DNA of 64,000 bases from the NCBI RefSeq assembly GCF_004379255.2, contig NC_056036.1, forward strand, positions 4,030,001 through 4,094,000, given 5' to 3'. Positions 61,337 through 64,000 of this stretch are shown in pieces (positions within the stretch are counted from its first letter, which is position 1; each line of letters begins with the position of its first letter). Origin of the DNA: Salvia splendens. Its lineage: Eukaryota; Streptophyta; Magnoliopsida; Lamiales; Lamiaceae. The notes beneath the pieces are model-generated. The model had not been told where the DNA came from. It worked only from the letters and a program-made list of their open reading frames with translations, and searched no databases. A program made the position numbers and the translations under genes.

Positions 61337-62297
61337 ATGTCCGGCGACGGAAACTCTGGCGGCTCCGGTGGCTATGACTTGAACACGTTTGGCGACTGGG
61401 GGGCATGTACAATGTCTTGGGTGCTTCCAGTTCCGGTTCGTCGAGGCCGGGCACCCAAGGCTCGTCGACGCCTGCGGCGTACCAACCACCCTATTTTGAT
61501 GTGGATGCATACTCTTTGTCCCTCCGCCCTGAGGTATGGGCAATCGCAGGGATTATCCCAAATTAGAGAGGATTTTCTGGATGAACCCAATCCGGAAGGA
61601 GGACGAGGCGGTGGAAGCTCCGGGGGTCGCGCATTCGACTCTGTGGAGGAAGAGGAGGAGGATGTAGGCCGCCATTCATACAGCCGCAAGGACACGATGA
61701 CTCTGTTCAACGCTTGAGTCAGCGTCTCGTACGATCCCATCGTCGGGAATCAACAAACCCGCAAGTGTTTTTGGGAAAAGGTCATCGACGCCTACAACGA
61801 GAACAAGCCTAAGGGGTCCTGCCGCCGCACCATGAAGATGCCCCGCAGTCATTTTGACCGAGTTGACAGAGATGTCAAAATTTTTTGCGGGATCTACAAG
61901 AATGAAGCGACGACTTACCAAAGCGGAGCCGGCATTCTGAGAGCGGCTATGCGAGTCTTTTTTTACGACAACAACAAAAAAATCAAACATGTCGATGTTT
62001 GGGAGGCGGTTAAAGAAGTTGAAAGGTGGGCTGGCGGTGTCCAGTCCAGCACGGGGCTCAAGCTTGAAACGCACGAAGCACACGGCGAGTGGCCAATACT
62101 CGTCTAGTGAGGGCGGGTCAGGCAACGCCTCACAAGAGGTTGAGGGCACTGCCACCGATGCAGGGGCTCCTCCAGTGGGCGCCGTCGGCCGCAAGGGACC
62201 AAGGCGGCGAAGGCGGCTAGAGGGAGGAGGGGCCGAGGCGAATCAAACTAGGCACGCTAGGTCTCAGGCTCGAATACCCTATTGTCCATGTACTTGA
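61337..62297 (+). pseudogene. Harbinger ORF1 relic, several frame breaks
   Basis: Starts MSGDGNSGGSGGYDLNTFGD. A segment around 61470-61570 reads sensibly only in a second frame (PPYFDVDAYSLSLRPEVW). The first frame ends in TGA at 61715-61717 where tryptophan is likely, then continues as VSVSYDPIVGNQQTRKCFWE and VFFYDNNKKIKHVDVWEAVK. Near 62040 it shifts again to SSLKRTKHTASGQYSSSEGG. This arrangement (trihelix/Myb-like with an NAM-associated end) is that of plant Harbinger ORF1. At least three breaks make it non-functional. Confidence 0.7.
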
Positions 62298-62689
62298 CCG
62301 CCACGATGGCTAACACTTCCCGCATGACGCCTCCCTAATATCAAGCCTATCTTGCCGGAATTGAGTATATGGCAAGTCAAATTGGTATTCTGCCTACAGG
62401 TGGCTTGAGTGCACCGCCACCGCCTTCGGAGGGTGATTTGCCGGCGGAGTAGTTTTTAAGTGTGTAGTTTTTAATTTCTATTTTTTAAAATTATATCCTT
62501 TTTTTATTTTTTAGATTTTAATTATGTGTTTTTTTTAGGATTTTAAATTATAATTTTATTTTATTTAATGAAGTGTGTTTTTATTAATTGAATTTGTTGG
62601 AAATAAAAAAATGAAATTGAATGAATAGTTAAGGGATGAGATGATTAAGAGATGATTAAGAGATGAAGGGATGCAGGTGCCGTCTCTTA

Positions 62690-63069
62690 GAGCATCCGCA
62701 ATGGCGCCCGTCCCGGCGGACGTCCGCCATTGTGCAAAGGTGACGCGGATACGGACGTCCGTTGCGGACACCGGAGTTCTGCGGCGTTCCCGGGACGTCC
62801 GTGGCAACGTCCTTGCGGACGTCCCGATTATTTTATTATTTTTTTCGAAAATTCTATAAATACAACTCGTTGAATTTTATTATTTGTGTCGAAATTTTAA
62901 TTCCGTAAATTGTTTAATTTTGGTGAATTTGTGAATTTTTATTATTGTGGGAAGTCCGTCGGGGATGTTCCTCACTGTGCAGTGGGATGTCCTTATAACG
63001 TGGCAGTGGAGTGGGAAGTCCTTATGACGTGGCAGGAGGTGTTTTTGGGATGTCCGCCGATGGATGCCC
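62690..63069. mobile_element. PIF/Harbinger-type MITE, 380 bp, nested
   Basis: Left GAGCATCCGCAATGG, right GTCCGCCGATGGATGCCC (inverted), flanked by TTA (62687-62689, 63070-63072). Interior has repeated GGACGTCCG words. Inserted in the tail of the element 60909-63164. Confidence 0.85.
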
Positions 63070-63424
63070 TTAGTTAAGAGATGGAGTGAAAAGTACCGTG
63101 GGACCCATGAATAATTAAGAGATGACGGTTATGAGACGGATAAGATATCGCATTGAAGATGGCCTAAGTTTGCAGGCGCAAGGGGCAATTCCGTCAATAA
63201 AAATAAACGAGCAGTGTGCCATTGTTTCTTCCACCGTCACTTGACTCGACATGCCATCCATATCCATGGCCTCCAAAATTCAACCGTAATAAATAATCCA
63301 ATTTTCCTCTCGCGAAACCCGTTTACCTCGTCAAAACCTTCGTCGTCGTTACGCTTGTTCGGATCCGAACACATTTTGGAATTCGTATCGCGTTTACGTG
63401 TGTAGCTGTATTGTAGGTTTTGGA

Positions 63425-64000
63425 ATGGGTGGAGCGCCATCGACGCCGCGGCTGGGAAGCGCAGTGGAGTCGGCTGAGTACTTAATTGCGGCCTTCGTTG
63501 GCGAGAAATCGTTCCCTCTCGCCTCTGATTACTGGCAGAAGCTTCTCCACCTGCAACTCGACCTTCGCTGGGCCCCCGATCGCGTCCTCGAAGCTTGCCA
63601 TCTCTTCGGTGTGTGCGTTTTTCTCTTCGTCTCATCGTCTGTTGTGGTTTACGCATTGTTCTTAGCTGCAAATGTTTTATAGTAGTATTTTTTTTTTGTT
63701 TTTCGGCGTGATCGACCGGTCGTTAGTTGTGTTACGTTTTTTAAATTCATTTTCATGTGTGTTCTCTTCCATATCGCGCAATGGAAATCTAACGTCATCT
63801 GGAATTTGATTTTGCAATATAAGATAGTAGTTAACATTTTATCCTGTACAAATTAACTGATCACTTTTCCCCCTCTTTTTTTATAATAGCTGGTAGTTGG
63901 TAGTAAGTATTATGAATTCCGCATCCGAGCTGCTGAGTCATTTGAGCTAAGAGCAAAGCCTGCTTTGTGATTTTTGCTTGCAGCAAGGAACAATTGTGAC
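63425..64000 (+). CDS. Dymeclin-like protein, 5' part only (runs off window)
   Basis: Exon 1 is 63425-63608 ([54 protein letters not shown]). A GT donor follows, and exon 2 begins after a T-rich stretch and CAG at 63984 and continues past the window (ARNNCD so far). The splice is phase 1 and restores LFARNN. The start MGGxPSTPR with [24 protein letters not shown] resembles plant dymeclin, a Golgi-associated protein of secretory trafficking. Only about 67 residues are visible, so the identity rests on this block. The ATG at 63425 is preferred because the upstream in-frame sequence has no conserved content. Confidence 0.65.

Larger units (their letters stand above)
60909..63164 (+). mobile_element. 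PIF/Harbinger element carrying a broken ORF1 and a nested MITE
   Basis: Ends GGGCATCCGCAACCC and, inverted, GAAGATGGCC, with TAA duplications (60906-60908, 63165-63167). Tail sequence 62500-62690 matches the elements at 37578 and 16458. It contains ORF1 relics (61337-62297), the GC hairpin at 61079-61110, and another element at 62690-63069. Confidence 0.88.

Noticed and set aside
1..64000. A new multi-gene system or biosynthetic cluster
   Set aside because: The recognised genes are unrelated families found dispersed in plant genomes, on mixed strands with kilobases of repeats between them.

Overview
This is nuclear DNA from a flowering plant, almost certainly a eudicot and possibly an asterid such as a member of the Lamiales (lineage is inference). 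It is AT-rich, its genes have spliced GT-AG exons, and it is dense in Stowaway-, Harbinger- and hAT-type elements and LTR retrotransposons. No organelle, bacterial or viral block was seen, and no tRNA, rRNA, CRISPR array or operon.

Layout: 1-6483 is a minus-strand, recently inserted, non-autonomous Ty3/gypsy-like element, cut by the left edge. 6.5-10.1 kb is intergenic with nested MITEs. 10.46-13.85 kb (+) is a TSO1-type CXC (CPP) DNA-binding protein gene. 13.9-22.4 kb is intergenic and repeat-rich. 23.56-29.34 kb (+) is a NETWORKED1-type actin-binding coiled-coil gene. 30.34-32.74 kb (-) is ribosomal protein eS1 (RPS3A), with a hAT MITE immediately upstream. 37.6-40.5 kb is a Harbinger element with a second Harbinger inside it. 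40.82-43.28 kb (+) is a VAN3-binding/FORKED-like gene. 44.85-46.49 kb (-) is a LIFEGUARD/BAX-inhibitor-1-like membrane protein. 47.97-48.45 kb (-) is an EPFL secreted peptide gene. 53.63-54.97 kb (+) is a class-A heat-shock factor whose DNA-binding domain is broken by a frame-disrupting deletion. 55.35-56.47 kb is a long foldback element. 58.46-60.58 kb is a solo LTR with a 5-bp target duplication. 60.9-63.16 kb is another Harbinger with a nested MITE. 63.4 kb to the right edge is the start of a dymeclin-like gene.

The genes are unrelated single-copy housekeeping and developmental genes; nothing suggests a gene cluster or a new multi-gene system. The most unusual signals are in the mobile elements. 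Two related Harbinger copies 24 kb apart each took a different Harbinger-type element at the same TTA site in their tail, and all three copies of that family keep a GC-rich hairpin. The gypsy-like element carries a duplicated pre-reverse-transcriptase module but no polymerase. The foldback has modular, length-polymorphic arms.

Exon borders were placed by eye from splice consensus, reading-frame continuity and family knowledge. Transcript ends, promoters and subfamily names are less certain.
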